NCBI RefSeq assembly: GCF_012726235.1
Contig: NZ_JAASAH010000003.1
Location: forward strand, 310,001 to 374,000
Direction: 5' to 3'
DNA length: 64,000 nucleotides
DNA from: Streptomyces sp. HNM0574
GTDB taxonomy: Bacteria; Actinomycetota; Actinomycetes; Streptomycetales; Streptomycetaceae
Shown here: piece after piece, positions 9,372 through 18,181 of the stretch
Layout of the letters: each line of letters begins with the position of its first letter
Position numbering within the stretch: the first letter of the stretch is position 1
Program-made: the position numbers and the translations under genes
The notes under the pieces: generated by a model
Told to the model about the DNA's origin: nothing
Databases searched by the model: none
Seen by the model: only the letters and a program-made list of their open reading frames with translations

Positions 9372-10379
9372 ATGCGCCGCTACGGCAAGCACACCGACGA
9401 GGACGACATCCGCGTACGCCCCGGACGCCGCGGCAGCCGCCCGCGCACGCACACCCGTCCGAAGCACGAGGACGCCGCCGAGGGCCAGGTCCTGACGGTC
9501 GACCGGGGGCGGATCACCTGCCTCGTCGAGGGCCGTACCGTCACCGCGATGAAGGCCCGCGAACTGGGCCGCAAGGGCGTCGTGGTGGGCGACCGGGTCG
9601 CGCTCGTCGGCGACCTGTCCGGGGCGAAGGACACGCTCGCCCGCATCGTCCGCGTCCACCCCCGCACCTCGGTGCTGCGGCGCACCGCCGACGACAACGA
9701 CCCCTACGAGCGGGTGATCGTCGCCAACGCGGACCAGCTCGCCATCGTCACCGCGCTCGCCGACCCCGAGCCCAGACCGCGGCTCATCGACCGCTGCCTG
9801 GTCGCCGCCTTCGACGCCGGACTCGACCCGCTGCTCGTCCTCACCAAGTCGGACCTCTCCCCCGCCGGACCCCTGCTGGAGAAGTACGCGCCGCTCGGCA
9901 TCCGGTACGCGGTCACCAGCCGCGAGGAACTCGCCGCCGGCGAGGCCGCCGAGCAGGTGCGCACCCAGCTGTACGGGCTGAGCACCGTGTTCGTCGGGCA
10001 CAGCGGCGTCGGCAAGACGACCCTGGTGAACGCCCTGGTGCCGGACCGGCAGCGGGCGACCGGGCACGTCAACGAGGTCACCGGCCGCGGACGGCACACC
10101 ACCACCTCGGCCCTGGCACTGCCCCTGCCGGGCAACGACGGCTGGGTCATCGACACCCCGGGCGTCCGGTCGTTCGGGCTGCACCACATCGACCCGTCCC
10201 GCGTCATCCACGCCTTCCCGGACCTGGAGCCCGGCACCGCCGAGTGCCCCCGCGCGTGCGGCCACGACGAGCCGGACTGCGCCCTGGACCCGTGGGTCGC
10301 GGACGGCCACGCCGACCCGGAGCGGCTGTACTCGCTGCGCCGGCTCCTGGCGACGCGCGAGCAGCACGAGGGAGATTGA
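9372..10379 (+). CDS. rsgA: ribosome small-subunit maturation GTPase RsgA
   Basis: 335 residues, a circularly permuted GTPase acting late in 30S assembly. An N-terminal OB-fold (residues about 38-105) is followed by NADQLAIV, LTKSD (the G4 motif appearing before G1, as expected for the permutation), GHSGVGKTTLVNAL (G1, near 208) and DTPGVRSFGL (G3). A zinc knuckle CPRACGHDEPDC lies near 291. The basic N-terminus is typical of actinobacterial members. GAGGGG precedes ATG 9372. Confidence 0.95.
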   Translation: MRRYGKHTDEDDIRVRPGRRGSRPRTHTRPKHEDAAEGQVLTVDRGRITCLVEGRTVTAMKARELGRKGVVVGDRVALVGDLSGAKDTLARIVRVHPRTSVLRRTADDNDPYERVIVANADQLAIVTALADPEPRPRLIDRCLVAAFDAGLDPLLVLTKSDLSPAGPLLEKYAPLGIRYAVTSREELAAGEAAEQVRTQLYGLSTVFVGHSGVGKTTLVNALVPDRQRATGHVNEVTGRGRHTTTSALALPLPGNDGWVIDTPGVRSFGLHHIDPSRVIHAFPDLEPGTAECPRACGHDEPDCALDPWVADGHADPERLYSLRRLLATREQHEGD

Positions 10380-10429
10380 TCCGGTTCGTCCCGGTTCGCG
10401 TGCGATCATCGCACCGACAATCCGCACGG

Positions 10430-10464
10430 CCGCACGAGCGGGAGCTCGCGGCCGCACGCGCGGC
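10430..10464 (+). promoter_or_regulatory. possible guanidine-II (mini-ykkC)-like double hairpin
   Basis: Two small tandem hairpins precede the Gdx-like gene. The first is CCGC-ACGA-GCGG (10430-10441), the second GCCGC-ACGC-GCGGC (10451-10464), then a spacer and the Shine-Dalgarno GGAGGG at 10474-10479. Guanidine-II riboswitches have exactly this plan: two stems capped by ACGR tetraloops just before the ribosome site of guanidine exporter genes. The second loop here is ACGC, not ACGR, and the region is GC-rich, so chance is a real alternative. Confidence 0.35.
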
Positions 10465-10487
10465 GGGGACAACGGAGGGCCTTCCAT

Positions 10488-10811
10488 ATGCCGTGGCTAC
10501 TGGTCGTCGTGGCCGGTCTGCTGGAGACGGGGTTCGCTGTCTGCCTGAAGCTGTCGCACGGCTTCACCCGGCTGTGGCCGACGGTCGCGTTCTGCGTCTT
10601 CGCACTCGCCAGCTTCGGCCTGCTGACCCTCGCCCTCAAGCGGCTCGACGTCGGCCCGGCCTACGCGGTGTGGACCGGCATCGGCGCGGCCGGCACCGCG
10701 ATCTACGGGATGGTCTTCCTCGGTGACGTCGTCTCCGCGCTGAAGCTGGTCTCCATCACGCTCGTCATCATCGGCGTCGTCGGACTCCAACTCTCGGGCG
10801 GGGCGCACTGA
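10488..10811 (+). CDS. SMR-family exporter of the Gdx/SugE (guanidinium) type
   Basis: 107 residues with four transmembrane helices (about 2-22, 29-50, 57-78, 84-103). LLETGFAVCLKLSHGFTRL with the membrane Glu13 and the later AYAVWTGIGAAGTAIYGM match the Gdx/SugE branch, whose members export guanidinium by proton exchange, rather than the Qac/EmrE branch. The start at 10488 follows GGAGGG. Convergent with the TetR gene and downstream of a candidate double-hairpin leader. A lone SMR gene suggests a homodimer. Confidence 0.88.
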   Translation: MPWLLVVVAGLLETGFAVCLKLSHGFTRLWPTVAFCVFALASFGLLTLALKRLDVGPAYAVWTGIGAAGTAIYGMVFLGDVVSALKLVSITLVIIGVVGLQLSGGAH

Positions 10812-10833
10812 TCCGAGCGCGCGCCGCCCGCCG

Positions 10834-11454
10834 TCAGCGCTCCGGCAGCAGGGAGCGGACGACGTCGCCGATGCCCGCGCAGGTCTCGTCGTCCGGGGCC
10901 TCCACCGGTGCCACGACGTAGCTCAGCGCCATCCGCAGCCCCACCTCGCAGGCCCGGCCCAGCCGTTGCTGCTGCGGGATCCGCGAGGGCTGCGCCGCGG
11001 GGCGGCCCGAGGCCCCCATCCCGGCGATCATGCGGTCGCGCAGCACCGAGGCCAGGCCGCCGGGCTCGCGGCAGGAGCGGCCGCCGCCTGGCGCCGGGCC
11101 GCCGCCGGGCACCGGCATCGCGCTGTCCCAGCTCCCGGTGAGCGCGGCGTGCACGACGGGCTCGTCCCGCGCGGCGCGGAGCATCCAGGCCGCCGAGGCC
11201 GCGCAGCAGCCGGCCGGGTCCGCTCCGCGGCGGCCGGCGTCGGCGGCGGCCCGTACCGCGCCGTCGAGGAAGGTCTCCACGCAGCGCTCCACCAGCGCGG
11301 CGCCGAGCCCCTCCTTGCTCCCGAATTCGTTGTAGAGGGTCTGCCGGGACACCCCCGCTGCCGCGGCGACGTCGACCATGCGCACCCCCGTCCACGGCTG
11401 AACCGAGACGGCCCGTGCGGCGGCCGCCAGCAGTGCCTCGCGTGCGGTGGGCAT
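10834..11454 (-). CDS. TetR-family transcriptional regulator
   Basis: 206 residues. The N-terminal helix-turn-helix is clear: VRMVDVAAAAGVSRQTLYNEFGSKEGL near residues 25-52, followed by an alpha-helical ligand domain with a Gly/Pro-rich loop around residues 115-135. ATG 11454 is preceded by GGGAGGA. It converges on the SMR exporter gene and is divergent from hisN, with about 165 bases between. Its ligand is unknown. TetR regulators often control an adjacent exporter, but the convergent layout makes that only a guess. Confidence 0.88.
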   Translation of the reverse strand: MPTAREALLAAAARAVSVQPWTGVRMVDVAAAAGVSRQTLYNEFGSKEGLGAALVERCVETFLDGAVRAAADAGRRGADPAGCCAASAAWMLRAARDEPVVHAALTGSWDSAMPVPGGGPAPGGGRSCREPGGLASVLRDRMIAGMGASGRPAAQPSRIPQQQRLGRACEVGLRMALSYVVAPVEAPDDETCAGIGDVVRSLLPER

Positions 11455-11621
11455 CGTTGTCCTCCCGTGCCCGACAGCTGGGGTGCCGGACAGAATTGAC
11501 GGGCCGGCAGAAGCTGTCAAGACACCCCGCGCGGGAGGAACCGGGCCCCGCGCGCCCGCCCGCCGGCGGCCCCGGCCCGGGCGCTGTGGCTGGCCACGGG
11601 GTCGGTCGATACTGTTCGCAC

Positions 11622-12416
11622 ATGCCGGACTACCACGATGATCTGCGCCTCGCCCACGTACTGGCCGACACCGCCGACGCCGCCACCATGGAGCGGTTCA
11701 AGGCCCTCGACCTGCAGGTCGAGACGAAACCCGACATGACGCCGGTGACCGAGGCCGACAAGGCCGCCGAGGAGCTGATCCGCACGTCGCTCCAGCGCAC
11801 GCGCCCGCGGGACGCCGTGGTCGGCGAGGAGTTCGGCACCGAGGGCAACGCCCCCCGCCGCTGGATCATCGACCCGATCGACGGCACCAAGAACTACGTG
11901 CGCGGAGTACCCGTGTGGGCGACCCTGATCGCGCTCACGGAGCTGACCGAGAAGGGTGACGAGCCCGTCGTCGGCCTCGTCTCGGCCCCCGCGCTCAACC
12001 GCCGCTGGTGGGCGATGAAGGACGGCGGCGCGTACACCGGCCGGAGTCTGGCCCAGGCGTCCCGGCTGGAGGTGTCCCGCGTGGAGCGCGTGCAGGACGC
12101 CTCGTTCGCGTACTCCTCGCTGCACGGCTGGGAGGAGCGCGGCATGATGGACGGCTTCCTTCAGCTGACGCGGGACTGCTGGCGCACCCGCGGCTACGGC
12201 GACTTCTGGCCGTACATGATGGTGGCCGAGGGTTCGGTCGACATGTGCGCCGAGCCGGAGCTGTCGGTGTGGGACATGGCCGCGAACGCCGTGATCGTGC
12301 AGGAGGCGGGCGGCTCCTTCACCGGGCTCGACGGCAACCCCGGCCCGCACAGCGGCAACGCGGCGGCGTCCAACGGGCGGCTGCACGGCGAGCTGCTGCG
12401 CTACCTGACGAGCTGA
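11622..12416 (+). CDS. hisN: histidinol-phosphate phosphatase, IMPase family
   Basis: 264 residues of the inositol-monophosphatase fold. Metal-binding motifs are visible: VVGEEFG near residue 68, WIIDPIDGTKNYVRG near 85-99 and SVWDMAANAVIVQEAGG near 212. The Trp/Tyr-rich middle (RGYGDFWPYMMVAEG) is typical of the actinobacterial HisN group that dephosphorylates L-histidinol phosphate in histidine biosynthesis. General inositol monophosphatase activity is the alternative. No strong Shine-Dalgarno sequence precedes ATG 11622. Confidence 0.88.
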   Translation: MPDYHDDLRLAHVLADTADAATMERFKALDLQVETKPDMTPVTEADKAAEELIRTSLQRTRPRDAVVGEEFGTEGNAPRRWIIDPIDGTKNYVRGVPVWATLIALTELTEKGDEPVVGLVSAPALNRRWWAMKDGGAYTGRSLAQASRLEVSRVERVQDASFAYSSLHGWEERGMMDGFLQLTRDCWRTRGYGDFWPYMMVAEGSVDMCAEPELSVWDMAANAVIVQEAGGSFTGLDGNPGPHSGNAAASNGRLHGELLRYLTS

Positions 12417-12556
12417 GCGGGGCGGCGTCATCCACCCGTACGAGGCTCTTGTGACGGCCCGTCACGGCATGTGAGCATGTGAGCCGAAAGGCTTGTGCCC
12501 TTGTGAATCGCTTCTCGAAGGGGACGCGGTTCCGCCAAGGAAGGTGGCTCACCGAC

Positions 12557-12979
12557 ATGCCCACCCTCGTCCACGACGCCATGAGCCGGGTCGTCCTCAC
12601 CATCGGCCCGGCACACACCCTCCGGCAGGCCGCCGAACTGATGTCGACGCGACGCGTCGGCGCGGCCGTCGTCCTCGACCCCGACACCTGCGGGCTCGGC
12701 ATCCTCACCGAGCGCGACATCCTCAACTCCCTCGGCGCCGCCCAGGACCCGGACCGGGAGACCGCGCAGTCGCACACCACCACCGCCGTCGTCTTCGCCG
12801 CACCCTCGTGGACGCTGACCGAGGCGGCCGCCACGATGACCCGCGGCGGCTTCCGGCACCTGATCGTGCTCGACGAACGGGAGCCGGTCGGCGTGGTCTC
12901 GGTACGCGACATCGTGCGCTGCTGGACCACCCGCGAGGAGGGCGGGGCCGCCGCCCGCGGCCGGCCCGTACCCGCCTGA
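12557..12979 (+). CDS. CBS-domain pair protein
   Basis: 140 residues made of two CBS domains (about 3-58 and 72-125). The motifs RRVGAAVVLDPDTCGLGILTERDIL and GGFRHLIVLDEREPVGVVSVRDIV are the characteristic ends of each repeat. Such paired modules bind adenosyl nucleotides and often regulate partner enzymes; no partner is fused here. ATG 12557 has AAGGAAGG ten bases upstream, so I prefer it to the GTG at 12479. A strong terminator follows. Confidence 0.85.
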   Translation: MPTLVHDAMSRVVLTIGPAHTLRQAAELMSTRRVGAAVVLDPDTCGLGILTERDILNSLGAAQDPDRETAQSHTTTAVVFAAPSWTLTEAAATMTRGGFRHLIVLDEREPVGVVSVRDIVRCWTTREEGGAAARGRPVPA

Positions 12980-12993
12980 CCCGGCACAACAGC

Positions 12994-13033
12994 GGAGGGA
13001 CCGGAGCCCCTTGGCGTCCGGTCCCTCCGTTTT
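12994..13033 (+). terminator. rho-independent terminator after the CBS gene
   Basis: A perfect 12-bp stem (GGAGGGACCGGA with its complement at 13017-13028), an 11-base loop and then GTTTT. It ends the plus-strand CBS transcript and lies between convergent genes, so it may also slow katA transcripts. Confidence 0.85.
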
Positions 13034-13051
13034 GTACGGCAGGCGGGTCTG

Positions 13052-14518
13052 TCAGCCGCGCAGGGCCTGGACCGCGGCCTCCAGCCGCTTGCCGTAGTCC
13101 GCGTCCGCCTTGCGGAAGTTCTCGATCGCGCGCTGGGCGATGTCGTCCCGCGAGACCTGCGAGATGAAGCCCGCGAGGTTGTCGATCAGACGGGACTTCT
13201 CGTCCTCCGACATCAGGCGGTAGAGGTTGCCGGCCTGGACGAAGTCGTCGTCCTCGGCGTGCGAGGGGGCCTCGTGGTCGGCGGTGACGCCGGAGACCGC
13301 GGTGGGCTCCCACAGCGGCGCGTTGGTCTGCACCGGGCCGCCGAAGCTGTTCGGCTCGTAATTCTTCGCGCCGCCGTGCCGGCCGTCGTACATCACGCCG
13401 TCCCGGCCGTGCGTACGGGCCTCCGTGGCGTGCGGGCGGTTGACCGGCAGGTGGTCGGCGTTGATGCCGACGCGGTAGCGGTGCGCGTCGCCGTACGCGA
13501 AGAGACGGCCCTGGAGCATCTTGTCCGGCGACGGGCCGATGCCCGGCACGAAGTGGTGCGGCGAGAAGACGGACTGCTCGACCTCGGCGAAGATGTTCTC
13601 CGGGTTGCGGTTGAGCTCCAGCTTGCCGATCTCGATCGGCGGGTAGTCCTCGTGCGGCCAGACCTTGGTCAGGTCGAACGGGTTGAAGCGGTAGTTCGAC
13701 GCGTCGGCCGCGGGCATGACCTGCACCTGCACCGTCCAGGTCGGGTACTCGCCGCGCTCGATGGACTCACGCAGGTCCCGCTGGTGGCTGTCGGGGTCCT
13801 TGCCCGCGAGGACGTCGGCCTCGTCGGCGGGCAGGTTCTTGATGCCCTGGTCGGTCTTGAAGTGGTACTTGACCCAGAAGACCTCGCCGTCGGCGTTAGT
13901 CCACTGGAAGGTGTGCGAGCCGTAGCCGTTCATGTGGCGGTAGGACGCGGGGATGCCGCGGTCACCGAAGAGCCAGGTCACCTGGTGCGTCGACTCGGGC
14001 GACAGACCCCAGAAGTCCCAGACGTTGTCCGCCTCCTGCGAGCCGGTGTACGGGTCGCGCTTCTGGGTGTGGATGAAGTCGGGGAACTTGATGGCGTCCT
14101 TGATGAAGAACACCGGCGTGTTGTTGCCGACGAGGTCGTAGTTGCCCTCCTCGGTGTAGAACTTCAGCGCGAAGCCGCGGGGGTCACGCACCGCGTCGGC
14201 CGCGCCGAGGTTGCCCGCGACCGTGGAGAAGCGGAGGAAGGTCTCCGTCTGCTTGCCGACCTCGGAGAGGAAGGCGGCGCGGGTGTACCGCGTCACGTCG
14301 GCGGTGACGGTGAACGTTCCGTACGCGCCGGCGCCGCGCGCGTGCACGATCCGCTCCGGGATGCGCTCGCGGTTGAAGTGGGCGAGTTTCTCCAGCAGCA
14401 GCTGGTCCTGGACCAGGGTGGGACCGCCAGGACCAGCGGTCTGGCTCTGCTGGTTGTCCGCCACCGGAGCACCGGCCTCCGTGGTCAGCGGCCCGGGGGT
14501 CTTGTCTGCAACCGTCAC
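13052..14518 (-). CDS. katA: vegetative haem catalase KatA
   Basis: 488 residues, a clade-3-length monofunctional catalase converting hydrogen peroxide to water and oxygen. The active-site region [20 protein letters not shown] contains the distal His, [18 protein letters not shown] the conserved Asn block, and [14 protein letters not shown] the proximal Tyr haem-ligand motif. The N-terminus begins [18 protein letters not shown]. It is divergent from catR across 128 bases containing a perfect palindrome, as in S. coelicolor, where CatR represses katA until oxidised. Confidence 0.96.
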   Translation of the reverse strand: MTVADKTPGPLTTEAGAPVADNQQSQTAGPGGPTLVQDQLLLEKLAHFNRERIPERIVHARGAGAYGTFTVTADVTRYTRAAFLSEVGKQTETFLRFSTVAGNLGAADAVRDPRGFALKFYTEEGNYDLVGNNTPVFFIKDAIKFPDFIHTQKRDPYTGSQEADNVWDFWGLSPESTHQVTWLFGDRGIPASYRHMNGYGSHTFQWTNADGEVFWVKYHFKTDQGIKNLPADEADVLAGKDPDSHQRDLRESIERGEYPTWTVQVQVMPAADASNYRFNPFDLTKVWPHEDYPPIEIGKLELNRNPENIFAEVEQSVFSPHHFVPGIGPSPDKMLQGRLFAYGDAHRYRVGINADHLPVNRPHATEARTHGRDGVMYDGRHGGAKNYEPNSFGGPVQTNAPLWEPTAVSGVTADHEAPSHAEDDDFVQAGNLYRLMSEDEKSRLIDNLAGFISQVSRDDIAQRAIENFRKADADYGKRLEAAVQALRG

Positions 14519-14567
14519 GTCACGTCTCCTGTCGCTGTGCTGTGGTCACGCCGAAAGCGATCCTACA

Positions 14568-14582
14568 TTGGACTTTGTCCAA
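14568..14582. promoter_or_regulatory. CatR/PerR operator palindrome
   Basis: The 15-bp sequence TTGGACTTTGTCCAA is a perfect inverted repeat (TTGGAC-TTT-GTCCAA) between katA and catR, 50 bases from the katA start. It matches the expected site class for the Fur-family regulator CatR, allowing control of both genes. Confidence 0.85.
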
Positions 14583-14646
14583 GTCAAGATAATTGCCAAC
14601 CCCGTACGGGTTCTTTTCATGGACCGGCTGCTGCTAGTCTGGGCGC

Positions 14647-15063
14647 ATGAGTGACCTGCTGGAACGGCTCCGGGACCGCGGCTGGCGCCTCACCGCGCAG
14701 CGGAGGGTCGTCGCCGAGGTGCTCGAGGGCGACCATGTGCACTTCACCGCCGACGAGGTGCACGCACGCGCGGCGGACCGCCTGCCGGAGATCGCGCGGG
14801 CCACCGTCTACAACACGCTGAGCGAACTCGTCGCCCTCGGCGAGGTCATCGAGGTCAGCACCGACGGCCGCGCGAAACGCTACGACCCGAACGCGCGCCA
14901 CACGCACCAGCACCTGGTCTGCTCCGGGTGCGGCACCATCCGCGACGTCCACCCGAGCGGCGACCCGCTGGCCGCCCTCCCCGAGACGGAGCGCTACGGC
15001 TTCACCATCTCGGACGCCACGGTGACGTACCGCGGCACCTGCCCCAACTGCTCCGGCGGCTGA
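14647..15063 (+). CDS. catR: Fur-family peroxide regulator CatR
   Basis: 138 residues, the usual length of CatR/PerR. The winged helix contains TAQRRVVAEVL and IARATVYNTLSELV. The metal-sensing half has ARHTHQHLVCSGCGTIRDV and the C-terminal GTCPNC, giving the two CxxC pairs of the structural zinc site and the His-rich regulatory site. It represses katA and itself and is inactivated by peroxide. The start at 14647 is the only one consistent with family length. Confidence 0.93.
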   Translation: MSDLLERLRDRGWRLTAQRRVVAEVLEGDHVHFTADEVHARAADRLPEIARATVYNTLSELVALGEVIEVSTDGRAKRYDPNARHTHQHLVCSGCGTIRDVHPSGDPLAALPETERYGFTISDATVTYRGTCPNCSGG

Positions 15064-15095
15064 CCGGCACCGACCGGAAGCCACCCTTCAGCACC

Positions 15096-15124
15096 GAGCC
15101 CGTCCCCCGCACCGGGGCGGGCTC
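15096..15124 (+). terminator. terminator-like hairpin after catR
   Basis: GAGCCCG-TC-CCCCG / CAC / CGGGG-CGGGCTC forms a 12-bp stem with a 2-base bulge, 33 bases after the catR stop. No T-tract follows, as is common in streptomycetes. Confidence 0.6.
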
Positions 15125-15200
15125 GTTCGCGTGCGCGCCCGCTCCCCGCCACGGCACGACCCTTGCCGTGATCTGACGACCCGTCATATCGTCACCGGCG

Positions 15201-15986
15201 ATGGACGCTTCCCCGAAAATCCGTGCCCACGCGCTCACCCGCTCCTTCGGACGGGGCGCGCGACGGCTCACCGCGCTCGGGCCGGTCGAACTCGACGTGG
15301 CCACCGGCGAGTTCGTCTGCATCGTCGGCCCGTCCGGCTGCGGCAAGTCCACCCTGCTGCGCGTCGCCGCCGGGCTGCTCCGCCCCTCCGCCGGCGGCCT
15401 GGACATCCACACCCACCACGACCGGCCCGCGGCGATGATCTTCCAGGACTACGGGATCTACGACTGGAAGACCGTCCTGGCCAACGTCCGCTTCGGCCTC
15501 GACGTCCAGCGCGTCCCCCGCCGGGACGCGGACGAACGCGCCCGCGGCTGGCTCGCGCGCATGGGCCTCGCCGACTTCGCGGACGCCTACCCGGCCGCGC
15601 TCTCCGGCGGCATGCGGCAGCGCGTCGCCATCGCCCGCGCCCTCGCCGTCGAGCCCGAAATCCTGCTCATGGACGAGCCGTTCGCCGCGCTCGACGCCCA
15701 GCTGCGCACCATCCTGCAGGACGAACTGCTCGCGCTCACCCAGTCCACCCGCACCACCACGCTGTTCATCACGCACAGCCTCGAAGAGGCACTGGTGCTC
15801 GGCGACCGGGTGCTGGTGATGTCCGCGCGCCCCGGACGGATCATCGCCGAACGCCGCCCGCCCTTCGGCAGGCCCCGGACGGGCGAGGTCCGCTCCGCAC
15901 CGGAATTCACCGCGCTCAAGGACGAGTTGTGGGACCTGCTGCGCGGCGAGGTCGACCACGAACGGCAGGAGGCGGCCACACCGTGA
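15201..15986 (+). CDS. ABC importer ATPase (nitrate/sulfonate/taurine type)
   Basis: 261 residues with all ATPase motifs: Walker A GPSGCGKSTLL near 43, Q-loop FQDYGIYDW near 82, signature LSGGMRQRVAIARAL near 135, Walker B ILLMDEPFAALD near 152 and switch His in LFITHSLEEA near 190. The Q-loop and signature context resemble the SsuB/TauB/NrtD group. First gene of a three-gene importer; its stop overlaps the permease start as GTGA. Substrate not determinable from the ATPase. Confidence 0.93.
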   Translation: MDASPKIRAHALTRSFGRGARRLTALGPVELDVATGEFVCIVGPSGCGKSTLLRVAAGLLRPSAGGLDIHTHHDRPAAMIFQDYGIYDWKTVLANVRFGLDVQRVPRRDADERARGWLARMGLADFADAYPAALSGGMRQRVAIARALAVEPEILLMDEPFAALDAQLRTILQDELLALTQSTRTTTLFITHSLEEALVLGDRVLVMSARPGRIIAERRPPFGRPRTGEVRSAPEFTALKDELWDLLRGEVDHERQEAATP

Positions 15987-16882
15987 GCACCCTCAGCGAC
16001 AACACCACGGACCCGGCGGAGGCCACCGCCCCCGCCGACGACTCCCCCGGCGTCCTCAGACGCCGCCCCGGACCGCGCGAGACCGACCCGGCGGGCACCC
16101 ACCGCAGACGCCGCACCCTGGAGATCACCCTGGCGGCGGCCGTGCCGCTCGCCCTCGTCCTGCTGTGGCAACTCGCCGCCGACCAGCGGTGGATCGACGA
16201 CCGGATCTACCCCGCGCCCTCCGCGATCCTCGCCGACGGCTGGCAGCGCGCCCTCGACGGGGAGCTGCGGCCCGACACCTGGGCCACCCTCAAGCGGGTC
16301 CTCGCCGGCTACCTCATCGGCACCGTCTCCGGCTACCTGCTGGGCCTGCTGATGGGCTCGCTCCCGCTGGTCAGGGCCGCGCTGGAGCCGATGCTGGACG
16401 CCCTGTACGTGGTGCCGAAGCTGGCCCTGCTGCCCGTGTTCCTCAACATGTTCGGGCTCGGCGAGGGGCCGCAGATCGCGCTGGTCGCGGCCACGGTCTT
16501 CTTCTTCGTCTGGATCTCGACCATGGCCGCCGTGCTCGCCGTCCCCGCGGGACACCGCGACGCCGGGCACGTCTTCGGCGCCGGGCCCTGGCAGATGTTC
16601 CGCCACGTCCTGCTGCCCGCCTCGCTGCCGTCCGTACTGGTGGGGGCCAGGATCGCGGCGGGCGTCGCGGTGCTGGTGATCGTCGCGTCCGAGTCCATCG
16701 CCGCGACGGACGGGCTCGGCCACCTGATCTTCGACTCCCGCGCGCTGTTCCAGAACGACGTGATGTTCGTCGGCATCCTCTGCGTCGCGGTCCTCGGCGT
16801 CGCCTTCTCCGAACTGGTCCGGTTCCTCGGCCGCCTGGTCACCCCCTGGGCACCCCGCGACCGCGGACGCGGCCAGTCCTGA
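15983..16882 (+). CDS. ABC importer permease (SsuC/TauC family)
   Basis: 299 residues. A Pro/Arg-rich cytoplasmic lead of about 45 residues is followed by six transmembrane helices. The coupling loop has FGAGPWQMFRHVLLPASLPSVLVGARIAAG (about 194-223), the EAA-type motif of BPD_transp_1 permeases. GTG 15983 overlaps the ATPase stop. It works with the flanking ATPase and the binding lipoprotein. Confidence 0.93.
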   Translation: MSTLSDNTTDPAEATAPADDSPGVLRRRPGPRETDPAGTHRRRRTLEITLAAAVPLALVLLWQLAADQRWIDDRIYPAPSAILADGWQRALDGELRPDTWATLKRVLAGYLIGTVSGYLLGLLMGSLPLVRAALEPMLDALYVVPKLALLPVFLNMFGLGEGPQIALVAATVFFFVWISTMAAVLAVPAGHRDAGHVFGAGPWQMFRHVLLPASLPSVLVGARIAAGVAVLVIVASESIAATDGLGHLIFDSRALFQNDVMFVGILCVAVLGVAFSELVRFLGRLVTPWAPRDRGRGQS

Positions 16883-16921
16883 CGCAGGTCCCCCGACGTC
16901 CCGCTCTCCCCGGAGGCCCCC

Positions 16922-18070
16922 TTGCGCACCCGCACCCCCGCCGCCCTCGTCGGCGCGCTCACCGCCACCGCGCTCGCCCTCGCCGGCTGCACCGCGCAGG
17001 ACGGCGGCGCCATCGACACCGCGCCCCGCGACATCACACCGGTACGCGGCTGCGGCGAGAAGTCCTGGACCCCGCCGTCCGACCTCGCCGAGGACCGCAC
17101 GCCCGCACGCTGCGAGCCGGGCGCGCCCGCGCCCCGCCCGCTGAAGAAGAAGCGGAAGCTGACCATCGCCACCGGAACCCTCAGCGCCGAATACGTCGGG
17201 CCGCTCCGGATCGCCCTGGCCGAGGGCGAGTTCGCGAAGGAGGGCCTGGACGTCGACCTCAAGGTGCTGCCCACCCCCGAGGCGCTGCCGCTGCTGGCCA
17301 AGGGCGAGATCGACGCGCTGTGGGCCGCGCCGGAGGCGGCCGTCGTCAACGGCATCAACGGCGGCTTCGACATCCGCTGGGTCGCGGGCAACTTCTCCCC
17401 CGACCCGTCCTCCAAGAGCGGGCTGTGGGTCAGGCTGAAGAAGGGCGAACAGCGGGGAAGCGGCGCGGCGGAGTCGGTGAACCTCAAGGGCCGGAAGATC
17501 GGCACGATGATCGGCAAGGGCTCCGTGATCGCCTACCCGATGGACTCGATCTTCGCCCGGCACCGCGCCTCCATGGACTCCGTCACCTTCCAGCAGCTCG
17601 GCTCCGCCGACGTCCTCACCGCGCTCACCAGCGGAGGCGCCGACTCCGCCTGGCTGCTCGACCCGGTGTGGCGCAAGGTCGACGGGAACAAGCGCTACGC
17701 CTTCCTCGGCGGCCAGCCCGTGGGCGAACCCCTGGGCGGGGCGCTGTACGGGCCGAACCTGCTGAGCGAGGACGTCGACGCGGGCGTCGCCCTGCTGCGC
17801 GCGTACATCCGCACCATCAACACCCACTTCGCCGGGGACTACAAGAAGAACCCGGAGTTCGTCGCCCAACTCTCCAAGGCGCTGCGGCAGGACACCAGGA
17901 CCCTGACCTCCGTCCCGTCGCTCCGCATGGACTGGGAGATCCGCAAGGGCACGACGGACCGGCTGCAACGCGCCTACCGGGACGCCGGGGTGACGAAGGG
18001 CCCGCCACTGCCCGAGGAACGCCTCGTCGACCGGCGGCTGTACGCGGAAGCGGTGGGCCACAAGCTGTGA
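16922..18070 (+). CDS. substrate-binding lipoprotein of the ABC importer
   Basis: 382 residues starting at TTG with GGAGG just upstream. A signal peptide ends in the lipobox LALAGC, so the protein is membrane-anchored outside the cell. The mature protein has a NMT1/SsuA-like fold: LTIATGTLSAEYVGPLRIALAEGEFAKEGLDV near residue 80, then GEIDALWAAPEAAVVN. These families bind sulfonates, nitrate, taurine or thiamine precursors; the ligand cannot be chosen from sequence alone. A Cys/Pro-rich spacer (residues 25-75) is unusual. It completes the importer operon, 39 bases after the permease. Confidence 0.88.
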   Translation: MRTRTPAALVGALTATALALAGCTAQDGGAIDTAPRDITPVRGCGEKSWTPPSDLAEDRTPARCEPGAPAPRPLKKKRKLTIATGTLSAEYVGPLRIALAEGEFAKEGLDVDLKVLPTPEALPLLAKGEIDALWAAPEAAVVNGINGGFDIRWVAGNFSPDPSSKSGLWVRLKKGEQRGSGAAESVNLKGRKIGTMIGKGSVIAYPMDSIFARHRASMDSVTFQQLGSADVLTALTSGGADSAWLLDPVWRKVDGNKRYAFLGGQPVGEPLGGALYGPNLLSEDVDAGVALLRAYIRTINTHFAGDYKKNPEFVAQLSKALRQDTRTLTSVPSLRMDWEIRKGTTDRLQRAYRDAGVTKGPPLPEERLVDRRLYAEAVGHKL

Positions 18071-18142
18071 CGTCTCACGCGTGGTAACTGACGTACTGCG
18101 CAACGTGATTGACGTGGCGGGTCACCGCGCACGCGAAAAGAA

Positions 18143-18174
18143 CGAAGGCCCGGATCCGAGGATCCGGGCCTTCG
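18143..18174. terminator. bidirectional terminator next to the first initiator tRNA
   Basis: CGAAGGCCCGGATC-CGAG-GATCCGGGCCTTCG is a perfect 14-bp stem followed by TTTT on the plus strand and, on the minus strand, by GTTCTTTT reading. It ends both the ABC operon and the tRNA transcript. Confidence 0.85.
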
Positions 18175-18181
18175 TTTTCAG

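Noticed and set aside
10380..10487. A guanidine-III (ykkC-III) riboswitch before the SMR gene
   Set aside because: The expected conserved pseudoknot sequence is not visible; only a guanidine-II-like double hairpin is present and is listed with low confidence.
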